Source: Cecembia calidifontis (GTDB taxonomy: Bacteria > Bacteroidota > Bacteroidia > Cytophagales > Cyclobacteriaceae). Taken from it: 64,000 nt of DNA. Shown here one piece after another: positions 43,231-52,087 of this stretch (positions are counted from its first letter, which is position 1; the number at the start of each line of letters is the position of its first letter). The notes under the pieces were generated by a model. It saw nothing but the letters and a program-made list of their open reading frames with translations. It searched no databases and had not been told where the DNA came from. The translations under genes and the position numbers were made by a program. The DNA lies in assembly GCF_004216715.1 (NCBI RefSeq), contig NZ_SGXG01000001.1, forward strand, positions 2,650,501 through 2,714,500, read 5' to 3'.

Positions 43231-44040
43231 TTAAAGCATAGGGTTTGACCTTTTTACAAACTCATTATTGAAAGAGTAAATCAAGCTGACATTCCAGATC
43301 CAATTGTCCACTTCAATTTCTGAAACAATCTTTTTGCTGATAATCGATCCCAATGAAATAGGAAAGTCTTTTTTTCCGATTACGATTGAAGAACTGGCAA
43401 AATATCCATCTTTCTCATTCATTTTTAGGTAAAAAAGCTGTGGGCTGGCATTGAAGAATAGTTTTTCAGAAAGGGATACCCTGTTGAATTGGACACCCGT
43501 TGCCACGAATTGATTTAGCGCAAAGGGAACTTTGCCCAAACTCCTTCCAGCCAGGTATAAAAAACTTACGGTAACCTTTTCATTCAAAGCATATCTGGGA
43601 GAAATCTCTCCTGCAAAAAAACGCTTGGCTTCCATGCTTTGTACCATGGTGCCATTGCCATTGGCCACCAATTTGTTTTCAAAAATGAAGGCAGGGTGTG
43701 CTCCCACATGTAACCTGAATTTTTCAGATTTGATGATTTTATATCTCCACCAAAAGATGAAAGACCAAGGTTGTCCGTCAAGGGCGAAGCGCATCTCCGG
43801 ATCAAAGCTTAGACGCTCCCCTCCCAAAGACAGTTCAAATATCGCGGCAGGCCTGTTGAGAGAAAAGGCCGGAATCAGAGAAAGGCCATTATTGGTCACG
43901 CTGATATTTCCCCTGAAATGCCCTGTGCCAGAGGATTGATTGTCTTGGGAATAGGCCTCCGGAATGGTGTAATGCCATAGGGTAGCCATCAGGACTACGA
44001 TAAATGTCAAACGATTTTTTTTTGATCTGCAGGGCTTCAC
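43231..44040 (-). CDS. Outer-membrane barrel-like protein (partner of araC copy C)
   Basis: 269 aa, the intact member of the barrel family in this window. Signal peptide ends EAYS-Q. Conserved segments are GHFRGNISVTNNGLSLIPAF, SLNRPAAIFELSLGGERLSF, WSFIFWWRYKIIKSEKFRLH, ISPRYALNEKVTVSFLYLAG, and a final aromatic strand NWIWNVSLIYSFNN. Alternating strand pattern suggests a small outer-membrane beta-barrel. No named family recognised. The copy at 9294 is frameshifted; the one at 16456 is diverged but intact. Confidence 0.78.
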   Translation of the reverse strand: MKPCRSKKNRLTFIVVLMATLWHYTIPEAYSQDNQSSGTGHFRGNISVTNNGLSLIPAFSLNRPAAIFELSLGGERLSFDPEMRFALDGQPWSFIFWWRYKIIKSEKFRLHVGAHPAFIFENKLVANGNGTMVQSMEAKRFFAGEISPRYALNEKVTVSFLYLAGRSLGKVPFALNQFVATGVQFNRVSLSEKLFFNASPQLFYLKMNEKDGYFASSSIVIGKKDFPISLGSIISKKIVSEIEVDNWIWNVSLIYSFNNEFVKRSNPML

Positions 44041-44171
44041 TTTTTGTTCTTAGGTTCAATGGATAATGAATCGAAATACAAAATATTAATAATCAGTTAT
44101 TTTGTCTTCAATTGATGGGACAAAGTTAATATAAAACTCACCTTTAAGTGAATGAGATTCAAAGCGTTCAT

Positions 44172-44188
44172 TACAAAAATCAAACAAT
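44172..44188 (-). promoter_or_regulatory. Shared upstream motif, barrel gene C copy
   Basis: TACAAAAATCAAACAAT, identical to 10238-10254; 132 bp upstream of the barrel gene. The remaining 44041-44330 intergenic DNA shows no gene. Confidence 0.55.
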
Positions 44189-44330
44189 TTGTTTTTGGAG
44201 TTCAATTTGTTTTTAATTCAGACAGACAATCTACAGTATCTATTAGGATAGAACGGTGGGGATTTGTAAATCTTAAAAACTTTAACAATTCTTAATAAAC
44301 CCTGTAATTTTATGCTCGTTCAGTTAAAAT

Positions 44331-45245
44331 ATGAGTACCATGAAATATTATATCATCAAGAGCTTTTTGCTTTTTCTGGCGCTTCCTTTTTTGATAGCTG
44401 AAAGGATACCTCAAGCCAAGAAACTACCCATGATACCTTCTTATCAGGACTCCCTGTATACTGGACCCAAATCCATGGGTAAAATACACAACAGAGCCAT
44501 AGATGAGGCCAGCGGATTGGTTTTTTCCAGGAAACATTCAGGTATTTTATACACCCATAATGATAGTGGAGGAGAGCCTGTGATTTACCTTTTGGACACC
44601 ATAGGCAGACATATTGGAGAAATCAATTTAGTTGGAGTTAAAAACAGGGACTGGGAGGATATTGCCATAGGACCAGGACCTGATCCTGAAAGAAAATATA
44701 TCTATGTAGGTGAGATTGGAGATAATGACGGGCGATACAAGCAAATTAAAATATTTCGAATACCGGAGCCTGACGTTTTGGAAAAAGAAATGCAGGCTAA
44801 ACCTGAAGTGTTGGTTCTCCAGTATCCTGATGGGCCCAGAGATGCTGAAACCCTGATGGTCGATCCGATTACTCAAGATATTTTTATTTTGTCTAAAAGA
44901 GATTCAGTCAACATTCTCTACCGAGTTCCCCAATCGGCCTTTTCACAAGGTGAATATACGCTTCAAAAGGTGATGGAATTGCCATTTACCATGTCAGTTG
45001 CAGGAGATATTGCCGATGACGGTTCTAAGATTATCATCAAAAATTATTTCACAGTTTTCTATTGGGAAAGAAAACCCGGGGAAACCGTCCCAGATGCCTT
45101 AAAAAGGCAGGCTAAAATCTTGCCCTATAAGCCTGAGCCTCAGGGTGAGGCAATAGCTTTTGACCCGGTGGGGCTAAGCTATTTCACTTTGAGTGAAACA
45201 CGCTTCAATATTCATCCTGTCTTATACCGTTATGATAAAAAATAA
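44331..45245 (+). CDS. Exported protein of unknown function, probably beta-propeller
   Basis: 304 aa (an ATG three codons later, 44340, is equally good). Signal peptide MKYYIIKSFLLFLALPFLIA. The sequence has repeated strand-turn units with Asp-rich loops: HNRAIDEASGLVFSRKHSGI, GVKNRDWEDIAIGPGPDPER, GDNDGRYKQIKIFRIPEPDV, GPRDAETLMVDPITQDIFIL. The IDEASG, DWEDIA and DAETLM repeats resemble phytase/SdiA-regulated-type propellers that bind calcium. It lies 26 bp before the ctlX-like gene and may share its transcript. Confidence 0.7.
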   Translation: MSTMKYYIIKSFLLFLALPFLIAERIPQAKKLPMIPSYQDSLYTGPKSMGKIHNRAIDEASGLVFSRKHSGILYTHNDSGGEPVIYLLDTIGRHIGEINLVGVKNRDWEDIAIGPGPDPERKYIYVGEIGDNDGRYKQIKIFRIPEPDVLEKEMQAKPEVLVLQYPDGPRDAETLMVDPITQDIFILSKRDSVNILYRVPQSAFSQGEYTLQKVMELPFTMSVAGDIADDGSKIIIKNYFTVFYWERKPGETVPDALKRQAKILPYKPEPQGEAIAFDPVGLSYFTLSETRFNIHPVLYRYDKK

Positions 45246-45271
45246 GTAATTTGCCTATCATTTCTAGTTTT

Positions 45272-46207
45272 ATGCCTCAGCAGACCACATCGACAATTTT
45301 AATGGTAAGGCCGGCCAATTTTGGATTTAATCCGGAAACAGCGGCCAATAATTTTTATCAGAAACAGGACCAGCGGTCTGTTGTGGAAATCAATGCTTTG
45401 GCCCAGGAAGAATTTGATGGATTTGTTTCCATGCTGCGGCAAAATGGAGTACGGGTTCTGGTAGTCGAGGATACAATAGAACCCAAAAAAACAGATGCTG
45501 TTTTTCCAAACAACTGGTTCAGTACGCATGAAGATGGAAAAGTGATCCTTTATCCCATGTTTTCCCCAAACAGAAGGTTGGAAAGGAGAAAAGATATTTT
45601 GGAATTTTTGATCCAATCCGGGTTTAGTATTTCAGAAATCGTAGACCTCTCTTTTTTTGAAAAAGATGAGCAATACCTTGAAGGTACAGGCAGCCTTGTT
45701 TTGGACAGAGCAAACCGCATCGCTTATGCCTGTAAATCTGTAAGGACACATCCGGTCCCATTGGCATACTTTGGTCGTCTTTTTGGTTTCGAAGTGCTTG
45801 ATTTTGATGCTGTTCAAACCGTAGAGGGAGTAGAATTGCCTATTTATCATACCAATGTCATGATGCATGTGGGCACAGATCTGGCGGTAGTCTGCCTGGA
45901 CAGTTTGCCGGTAAAATCCGATAAATTGAAACTTCAAAACAAGCTAACTCAATCCGGTAAAAAGATCATCCCCATCACCGTAAAGCAGAAGTTTCAATTT
46001 GCAGGGAATATGCTTGAAATAAAGAATGAGAGAGGGGAGAAGATTACTGTAATGTCTGATACGGCCTACCATTCCTTGAACGAAGCCCAGATAAAATCCA
46101 TTGAGAAATACACAAAAATTTTAGTGCCTAAAATCCCAACCATTGAGAAATTGGGTGGAGGGAGTGTACGCTGTATGATGGCTGAAATATTTCTGCCCTT
46201 ATTGTAA
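45272..46207 (+). CDS. ctlX: Citrulline/arginine-type amidino hydrolase (CtlX, DDAH-like)
   Basis: 311 aa from the ATG at 45272; an upstream TTG at 45251 would overlap less plausible sequence. Guanidino-group-modifying fold of the CtlX/DDAH group: RPANFGFNPETAANN, PNNWFSTHEDGKVILYPMFS with the substrate-binding Asn/Trp segment, NRRLERR, EGTGSLVLDR, YHTNVMMHVG with the catalytic His, and GGGSVRCMMAE with the nucleophile Cys301. It would hydrolyse citrulline, arginine or related compounds. Its last 9 bp overlap the end of the convergent SulP gene. Confidence 0.88.
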   Translation: MPQQTTSTILMVRPANFGFNPETAANNFYQKQDQRSVVEINALAQEEFDGFVSMLRQNGVRVLVVEDTIEPKKTDAVFPNNWFSTHEDGKVILYPMFSPNRRLERRKDILEFLIQSGFSISEIVDLSFFEKDEQYLEGTGSLVLDRANRIAYACKSVRTHPVPLAYFGRLFGFEVLDFDAVQTVEGVELPIYHTNVMMHVGTDLAVVCLDSLPVKSDKLKLQNKLTQSGKKIIPITVKQKFQFAGNMLEIKNERGEKITVMSDTAYHSLNEAQIKSIEKYTKILVPKIPTIEKLGGGSVRCMMAEIFLPLL

Positions 46208-47761
46208 TCCGCTGACTTTGATGCCGCGGATTTTGATGGTATCCACATCAATGTTCCGGCTTGGGGCATTGGTTCTGAAATTTTCTATTACCTCCAGTAC
46301 ATCATGGTCTATTATTTTGGATTTGGAACCATCTATAATGACATGCTTTCCATCAGGGATTTCTTCAAGTGCTTTGATCAGTGCACCTTTGTTCAAGAAA
46401 CTGACTTCCTCTGAGAGGGTAATCTTAATGGTGTCACCTTTTTCTGCCTTCCGGCTTTCCAAAAGATGGGAGTTCTGGAAATTCCTCAACAGGATATAGA
46501 CAATAGACACCCCCATACCGAGTCCAATGCCAATCAAAAGATCAAAAATTACAATTCCTAAAATGGTGATGATGAAAGGCAGGAATTGGTCCCATCCCAA
46601 TTTAGCCTGGGCTTTGAAAAGGGAAAACTTTGCCAATTTATAGCCAACCGACAGAAGAATAGCAGCTAAGGAGGCAAGCGGTATAAGGTTCAGAACTTTG
46701 GGGATAGTAAGGACACTGCCAAAAAGTAAAACACCATGGAAGATAGCAGAAAGTTTTGACTTAGCTCCTGCACTTATATTTGCCGAACTTCTGACAATCA
46801 CGGCAGTTACCGGTAAGCCACCGATTAATCCATTTACCATATTGCCGATTCCCTGGGCAAATAGCTCTCTATTGGGTGGTGAAATGCGCTTAAATGGGTC
46901 AATTTTGTCTGCTGCCTCGAGGCTCAATAAGGTTTCCAAGCTGGCAATTATCCCAATTGTAAAGGCAGCTAACCACACATCACTGTTGAATACCTGTGTA
47001 AAATCAGGGAACACAAAGAGATCCAAAAATCCAGCGAAAGAATTCAATACTGGCAAAATCACCCTGTCTTCATCTTGGAGATACATACTTGGAATGGCAG
47101 ACTTGAAAAGGAGATTGAGCCCAATTCCCAAAAGCACCACCACGAGCGGGCCGGGGATCAGGCGGGAAAATGACATTTTTTTTATAAATGGTTTCTCCCA
47201 AATGATCAGTACTGCCAGGGACAAGAGCGTGATGAGAATGGCTCCCGGTTCAAATTCCTCAGTTAGATTTCTCAACTCCAGCACAGTTTCCCAATCGTTG
47301 ACAAATGGGATATAATTGGCGAGGCTTTTGGATTCATTTACCCCAAAAGCATATGGGATCTGCTTAATGATCAAAATTATTCCTATACCTGCCAACATTC
47401 CTTTGATGACTGCTGAGGGGAAATAATATCCGATCACCCCTGCTTTTAAAATTCCCATCAACACCTGAAAAACCCCGGCAAGGAATACAGCAGTTAGAAA
47501 TATGTCAAAAGCTCCTAATTCAGTAATGGCATTCAATACGATAACGGTCAGGCCTGCTGCCGGTCCGGAAACGGATGTATGGGATCCGGATAACGAACCA
47601 ACAATTATCCCTCCGACTATTCCGGCGATAATTCCAGAGAAAAGAGGTGCCCCAGAAGCCAGGGCAATTCCCAAACACAAAGGAAGGGCAACAAGAAAAA
47701 CCACCAATCCGGCTGGCAGATCGCTATTGAGTCTGGTGAAATTGGATCGCTGACCAATCAT
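46199..47761 (-). CDS. SulP-family anion transporter with STAS domain
   Basis: 520 aa. About 11-12 hydrophobic helices, beginning LPAGLVVFLVALPLCLGIAL, the SulP signature GSLSGSHTSVSGPAAGLTVI, then IIASLETLLSLEAADKIDP and NGLIGGLPVTAVIVRSSANI, a segment typical of bicarbonate/sulfate transporters. A STAS domain occupies the last 90 residues (TIKITLSEEVSFLNKGAL, HVIIDGSKSKIIDHDVLEVI). It imports bicarbonate, sulfate or similar anions; the exact ion cannot be read from sequence. Tail-to-tail 9-bp overlap with ctlX. Confidence 0.93.
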   Translation of the reverse strand: MIGQRSNFTRLNSDLPAGLVVFLVALPLCLGIALASGAPLFSGIIAGIVGGIIVGSLSGSHTSVSGPAAGLTVIVLNAITELGAFDIFLTAVFLAGVFQVLMGILKAGVIGYYFPSAVIKGMLAGIGIILIIKQIPYAFGVNESKSLANYIPFVNDWETVLELRNLTEEFEPGAILITLLSLAVLIIWEKPFIKKMSFSRLIPGPLVVVLLGIGLNLLFKSAIPSMYLQDEDRVILPVLNSFAGFLDLFVFPDFTQVFNSDVWLAAFTIGIIASLETLLSLEAADKIDPFKRISPPNRELFAQGIGNMVNGLIGGLPVTAVIVRSSANISAGAKSKLSAIFHGVLLFGSVLTIPKVLNLIPLASLAAILLSVGYKLAKFSLFKAQAKLGWDQFLPFIITILGIVIFDLLIGIGLGMGVSIVYILLRNFQNSHLLESRKAEKGDTIKITLSEEVSFLNKGALIKALEEIPDGKHVIIDGSKSKIIDHDVLEVIENFRTNAPSRNIDVDTIKIRGIKVSGLQ

Positions 47762-47828
47762 GATTAAAAATCAATGGAAATATGATTCATTTGTCTAAAA
47801 TATGCTTTTTGCTATTGAAAAAAATAGC

Positions 47829-47886
47829 ACCTGGAAAAATAAACCAGGAACATCCCTGTTTTACGGCAAAAAGGCATAAAACAGGG
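47829..47886 (-). terminator. Double hairpin terminator downstream of purB
   Basis: On the minus strand, after the purB stop, CCCTGTTTTA pairs with TAAAACAGGG (47854-47886). A second stem CCTGG/CCAGG (47831-47847) and T-rich sequence follow. Probably ends the purB transcript before the SulP gene. Confidence 0.65.
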
Positions 47887-47905
47887 TTGATTCTTATAAT
47901 TAATT

Positions 47906-49255
47906 TTATTCGTATAAGCCCGTATAATTGAAGGGGCTTATTTGCCAGAGTTCTTCTTTGATAGCTTCGCTCACTTCTAAAGAGCCTATGAATTTATGAA
48001 TGGACTCTTTGGTGATTTTCTCATTAGTCCGTGTCAGATCCTTTAATGCTTCATAGGGTTTTGGATAACCTTCTCTTCTTAGAATAGTCTGAATTGCTTC
48101 AGCTACCACCGCCCAGTTTTCTTCCAGATCGGCATCAATGGCTGCCCTGTTGAGTTCCAATTTATTCAATCCCTTGAGAAGAGATTCCAATGAAATCAGC
48201 ATATGGGCCAAAGGAACTCCGATGGTTCTTAATACCGTGCTGTCTGTAAGGTCTCTTTGCAACCGGCTGATGGGTAATTTTGCAGCAAGGTGCTCCAGCA
48301 AGGCATTGGCGATTCCTAAGTTACCTTCCGCATTTTCAAAGTCAATAGGGTTGACTTTGTGGGGCATTGCAGAAGAACCTATTTCCCCGGCTTTGATCTT
48401 CTGTTTGAAATAATTCATGGCAACATACTGCCATACATCTTTAGAAAGATCCAGAAGGATGGTATTGATCCTTTTAAGTCCATCAAAGCAGGCCGCAAGA
48501 TTATCATAGTGTTCAATTTGGGTAGTTGGATAACTCCTTTCCAAATGTAGGTAGTGAGAGACAAAGCGTTCTGCAAAACCGTTCCAGTCAAATTGCGGAT
48601 AAGCGACATGGTGAGCATTCATATTCCCGGTAGCTCCACCAAATTTGGCGGAGTAGGGGACCTGTTTTAATAGGTCCAACTGCTTTTCAAGCCTGGTTAC
48701 GAATACCTGTATTTCTTTGCCCAATCGGGTAGGAGATGCGGGTTGCCCATGCGTCTTGGCCAGCATGGCGATATCTTTCCAATGCTCAGCCTGTTCTTGG
48801 AGTTTGGAGATCACCTGATGAAGCGCAGGAAGGATTACTTTTTCAAGGCCATCTTTCAGCATCATGGGAGTGGCGGTATTGTTGATGTCCTGTGAAGTCA
48901 ATCCAAAGTGAATAAATTCCTTGAAAGGTTCCAGTTTGAGTAGATCGAATTTTTCTTTGATAAAATATTCTACTGCTTTGACATCGTGATTGGTGACTTT
49001 TTCAGTTTCTTTGATTTTATCAGCATCTTCCAAAGAGAATTGGTTTACAATGTCCCTGAGTTGTGGGAAAAGTTTACTGTCAAAACTCTTGAGCTGTGGC
49101 AGTGGCAATTCACACAAAGCAATAAAATATTCGATTTCTACGTGAACACGGTACTTAATAAGTGCAAATTCAGAAAAATATTCACGTAAGGGGGCTGTTT
49201 TGGAGCCATACCTTCCATCCACCGAACTTACTGCTGTCAGGGTTGTGAGCTTCAT
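47906..49255 (-). CDS. purB: Adenylosuccinate lyase
   Basis: 449 aa, cytoplasmic. Cleaves adenylosuccinate and SAICAR in purine synthesis. The fumarase/aspartase-superfamily signature is GSSAMPHKVNPIDFENAEGN (about residues 285-305). Other landmarks are TAVSSVDGRYGSKTAPLREY at the start, TSQDINNTATPMML and AKTHGQPASPTRLGKE with the catalytic His. Length and N-terminus match the long (E. coli-like) PurB. It stands alone with its own terminator and a 274-bp upstream gap. Confidence 0.97.
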   Translation of the reverse strand: MKLTTLTAVSSVDGRYGSKTAPLREYFSEFALIKYRVHVEIEYFIALCELPLPQLKSFDSKLFPQLRDIVNQFSLEDADKIKETEKVTNHDVKAVEYFIKEKFDLLKLEPFKEFIHFGLTSQDINNTATPMMLKDGLEKVILPALHQVISKLQEQAEHWKDIAMLAKTHGQPASPTRLGKEIQVFVTRLEKQLDLLKQVPYSAKFGGATGNMNAHHVAYPQFDWNGFAERFVSHYLHLERSYPTTQIEHYDNLAACFDGLKRINTILLDLSKDVWQYVAMNYFKQKIKAGEIGSSAMPHKVNPIDFENAEGNLGIANALLEHLAAKLPISRLQRDLTDSTVLRTIGVPLAHMLISLESLLKGLNKLELNRAAIDADLEENWAVVAEAIQTILRREGYPKPYEALKDLTRTNEKITKESIHKFIGSLEVSEAIKEELWQISPFNYTGLYE

Positions 49256-49529
49256 AGAGTGAGATTGTTGATTAAGCCTGCTAATTTATGGGATACAGGG
49301 GAAAAATCCGTGTTTTGGAAGTATTTTAATGTGTCTGTAAACTTTAGGCATCCTCAGCCATCTGACTATGTCTTAGTTTTGAGATCAGGGACTTGATTTT
49401 TCTAAAGAAGTAAACCTGTTTGTCGTAATTTTTGTTAAATCAAATAATTATCTGTGCAAGGGACTTTAAATTGAGATTCGTGCATTAATTTTGGCCCTTG
49501 CAATTGATCAGATTTGGAAAACAGAAAAC
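49256..49529. other. Divergent intergenic region between purB and the ferredoxin reductase gene
   Basis: 274 bp with promoters expected in both directions. TAATTTTG at 49486-49493 fits the Bacteroidota -7 consensus TAnnTTTG at a suitable distance from the start at 49530, but no good -33 element is visible. No operator or riboswitch seen. Confidence 0.4.
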
Positions 49530-50633
49530 ATGTTCAATTTATTCAAGCGTAAAAAAGAAGATCATAAAGGAAGTCAATATACTTCTCTGAAAATAAGGGA
49601 GATCGTAAGAGAAACTCCTGATACAGTCACCATTTATTTTGAGCAGCCTGAGCCTTACTTGGAATATAAGGCAGGTCAATACCTGACCGTAATCCTGGAT
49701 ATCAATGGAAAAGAAGAAAGGAGGTCTTACAGTCTTTGTACTTCTCCTTATGTAGATCCCCATCCCGGCATTACGGTGAAAAGGGTAAGGGGCGGATTGG
49801 TTTCGAATTATCTCAATGACCAATTAAGACCTGGTAAAACCATAGAAATCATGAAACCTATGGGGCATTTTACCACAGACTATCATTCCCAAAATCAGAG
49901 ACATTTTGTGATGATTGCCGGAGGAAGTGGGATTACACCCATTATGGGCATCACCAAGTCTGTTTTGATTAATGAGCCTCAATCTAAAGTCACCTTGATT
50001 TATTGCAGCAGGTCTGAAAATGAAATCATTTTCAAAAAAGCCCTGGAAGATCTCGAGTCCAAATATGAAGGCAGGCTGATGGTCATTCATAACCTTAGCC
50101 AGCCATCGGATTCCTGGACAGGACTTAAAGGAAGGCTCGATTCCCAAAAAATCAAAGATATCCTGTCAAGCATTTCCTATCCGGAGTTGAAACAGGTTGA
50201 ATATTTCCTCTGTGGTCCCGAAGGCATCATGGAAACAGCAGAAAGCACACTGCTCGGAATGGGTGTCGATAGCAAGTTTATCCATAAAGAAAGTTTCTAT
50301 TCCAATTTGGAAGCCAAGGAGGAAGAGCTGAAAGCAGCGGGTAAACTTGCACCTGAACTCACAAGAGAAGTGGAAGTTATTTTGGAAGGGGAAACCTACC
50401 ATTTCGAAGTTCCTGCTGGTAAAACCATCCTTGAAGCCGGATTGGATCATGATGTCGATATGCCGTACAGTTGTCAAAGTGGTCTGTGCACTGCCTGCCG
50501 TGGTAAGTTGCTTTCCGGTAAAGTTGACATGATTGAAGATGCAGGGCTGAGCAAATCGGAAATTGAGGAGGGATATATTTTATGTTGTTCTTCCAAACCT
50601 GCCAGTTCTGATGTAAAAATAATTATTGAATAA
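49530..50633 (+). CDS. Ferredoxin-NAD(P)H reductase-like flavoprotein with C-terminal [2Fe-2S] domain (PaaE/Hmp type)
   Basis: 367 aa from the ATG at 49530. FAD domain with RRSYSLCTSP (residues about 60-70), NAD(P) domain with MIAGGSGITPIMGITKS and YFLCGPEGIM, and a plant-type ferredoxin domain at the C-terminus (PYSCQSGLCTACRGKLLSG and YILCCSS) with four cluster cysteines. This order matches PaaE and related phenylacetyl-CoA epoxidase reductases. With no oxygenase genes nearby it is more likely a general electron-transfer reductase. The membrane-protein gene follows by 6 bp. Confidence 0.92.
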   Translation: MFNLFKRKKEDHKGSQYTSLKIREIVRETPDTVTIYFEQPEPYLEYKAGQYLTVILDINGKEERRSYSLCTSPYVDPHPGITVKRVRGGLVSNYLNDQLRPGKTIEIMKPMGHFTTDYHSQNQRHFVMIAGGSGITPIMGITKSVLINEPQSKVTLIYCSRSENEIIFKKALEDLESKYEGRLMVIHNLSQPSDSWTGLKGRLDSQKIKDILSSISYPELKQVEYFLCGPEGIMETAESTLLGMGVDSKFIHKESFYSNLEAKEEELKAAGKLAPELTREVEVILEGETYHFEVPAGKTILEAGLDHDVDMPYSCQSGLCTACRGKLLSGKVDMIEDAGLSKSEIEEGYILCCSSKPASSDVKIIIE

Positions 50634-50639
50634 GCTGCT

Positions 50640-51131
50640 TTGGAAAATTTAGAGATCAAAAGAATATATGATAAATTGGAAAGGAATGTGCTGATTTTGA
50701 TTGCCATTCCTATTCCCTTTTTTGCCATTGCCTATCTGAATTCCCAGAATGGAACGCTTTCCTTGGATTTGCCAGAGGTTCCTGAATTTTGGAATTCTTT
50801 CGGTATTGGCTTTGTGTATGTAGGGCTAGGCATGCATTATTTCACTTTTCATTCTGCACTTAAGAAAATCTTGGATTTCAACCCTAATTTGGAGGATAAG
50901 ATCAAAGATTACGCCAAGGCGACCATGCAAAGGTTTTGGGTGCTTTTCATTTCAGGTATGATCTGTTCTGTTGGGCTGTTATTGTTTCATAATCCCGGAT
51001 ACACCATCGCGTTTGCCATTACTTTGGTGTTTTGTTCTTTAGGGAAGCCTAGTCCGGATAGAATTATCCGCTTGCTGAAGCTGAAAGGTGAAGAAAGACA
51101 GGCAATCGAGCTGTTAAAGCGGAGGGGTTAG
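50640..51131 (+). CDS. Hypothetical membrane protein, TTG start
   Basis: 163 aa. Begins with TTG at 50640, only 6 bp after the reductase stop, and no in-frame ATG is near, so TTG is probably real. Four hydrophobic segments are seen (VLILIAIPIPFFAIAYL, FGIGFVYVGLGMHYFTF, FWVLFISGMICSVGLLLF, TIAFAITLVFCSLG), with a basic C-terminal tail (KGEERQAIELLKRRG). Family unknown to me. Convergent 4-bp overlap with the HesB-like gene. Confidence 0.75.
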   Translation: MENLEIKRIYDKLERNVLILIAIPIPFFAIAYLNSQNGTLSLDLPEVPEFWNSFGIGFVYVGLGMHYFTFHSALKKILDFNPNLEDKIKDYAKATMQRFWVLFISGMICSVGLLLFHNPGYTIAFAITLVFCSLGKPSPDRIIRLLKLKGEERQAIELLKRRG

Positions 51132-51442
51132 GTATCGTGCCTTTTGGGAATATCCGGGTTGACAAAAGTAAATCCCCTGGCATCATTGCCTTCGTAAAAA
51201 TCCACCTGCATGCCCATCAAAAACATGTAGTGTTTTTTTTCGATCAATACTGGAATTCCTTCAATTTCAAATTGTTGGTCCCCGTCTTTTGGCTTATCAA
51301 AACCTAATAAATAGGACATGCCGCCACATCCCCCTCCTTTGACACCCACTCTCAGGTAATAATCCTTGGGGATGTTTTTATTCTGGATGATGTTTTTGAT
51401 TTCTTTTTGGGCTTTTTCTGTAATTTTTATTGGAATCAGCAT
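51128..51442 (-). CDS. HesB/IscA-like protein lacking the C-terminal CxC
   Basis: 104 aa from the ATG at 51442 (an upstream start adds 19 poorly conserved residues). A-type scaffold fold: IPIKITEKAQKEIKNII, YLRVGVKGGGCGGMSYLLGF with the first conserved Cys, and GFTFVNPDIPKRHDT at the end. True IscA/ErpA proteins have a CGCG motif just after the GFxFxNP segment; here both cysteines are missing. So it may not hold an [Fe-S] cluster in the usual way. Confidence 0.85.
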   Translation of the reverse strand: MLIPIKITEKAQKEIKNIIQNKNIPKDYYLRVGVKGGGCGGMSYLLGFDKPKDGDQQFEIEGIPVLIEKKHYMFLMGMQVDFYEGNDARGFTFVNPDIPKRHDT

Positions 51443-51557
51443 GTCCTTGTAATGCGGTTTTACGTTAGGAAGTTCAAATTTAGGTTGAAAAAATATCAAA
51501 ACTCAAAGTTTTATCCCAAGTATTATTTTTGGATATTCGGATCATAAATTGAAAATC

Positions 51558-52079
51558 ATGGAGTATATCGCTGATTTATTGAAAATCGTTTTGCCGGCAG
51601 GTTTGGTAATTTATGGGATGTACCTTACCATCATGTCTTTTTTACGCAAAGAAAGAGAGAAAATGCTGGTTGACATCAAAACCCAAAATACACAGACCAT
51701 ACTGCCGATCAGGTTGCAGGCGGGGGAGAGGCTTTGCCTTTTGCTGGAAAGGATCACCCCCAACAATCTCGTCAGAAGAGTAAATGACCCGGATTATTCA
51801 TCCAGAGATCTTTATAGCCAACTGCTTCACGAGGTCAGGGAAGAGTTCAATCACAACCTTTCCCAGCAGGTGTATTTCACAGATGAAACTTGGGAAAGTG
51901 TCAGAAGAGCTGTGGAAAGTGTAATCACCCTAATCAATACTGCCATGCAGGATATGAATAATGAATCTCGTGGAATAGATCTTGCCAAGCGTATTTTCCA
52001 GCTTTCCTTGGAACAAAAAAATGATGCGATTCAGCAGGCACTCAAAAATGTTAAAGATGAAATCAGGGTATTTTTCTAA
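51558..52079 (+). CDS. Hypothetical membrane-anchored protein
   Basis: 173 aa from ATG 51558 (TTG at 51549 also in frame). One N-terminal membrane helix (LLKIVLPAGLVIYGMYLTIMSF), then a soluble helical region (QAGERLCLLLERITPNNLVR, LLHEVREEFNHNLSQQVYFT, SVRRAVESVITLINTAMQDM). Common in Bacteroidota as an uncharacterised protein. It lies 8 bp before the YkvA-like gene. Confidence 0.8.
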   Translation: MEYIADLLKIVLPAGLVIYGMYLTIMSFLRKEREKMLVDIKTQNTQTILPIRLQAGERLCLLLERITPNNLVRRVNDPDYSSRDLYSQLLHEVREEFNHNLSQQVYFTDETWESVRRAVESVITLINTAMQDMNNESRGIDLAKRIFQLSLEQKNDAIQQALKNVKDEIRVFF

Positions 52080-52087
52080 GTGAAGGT

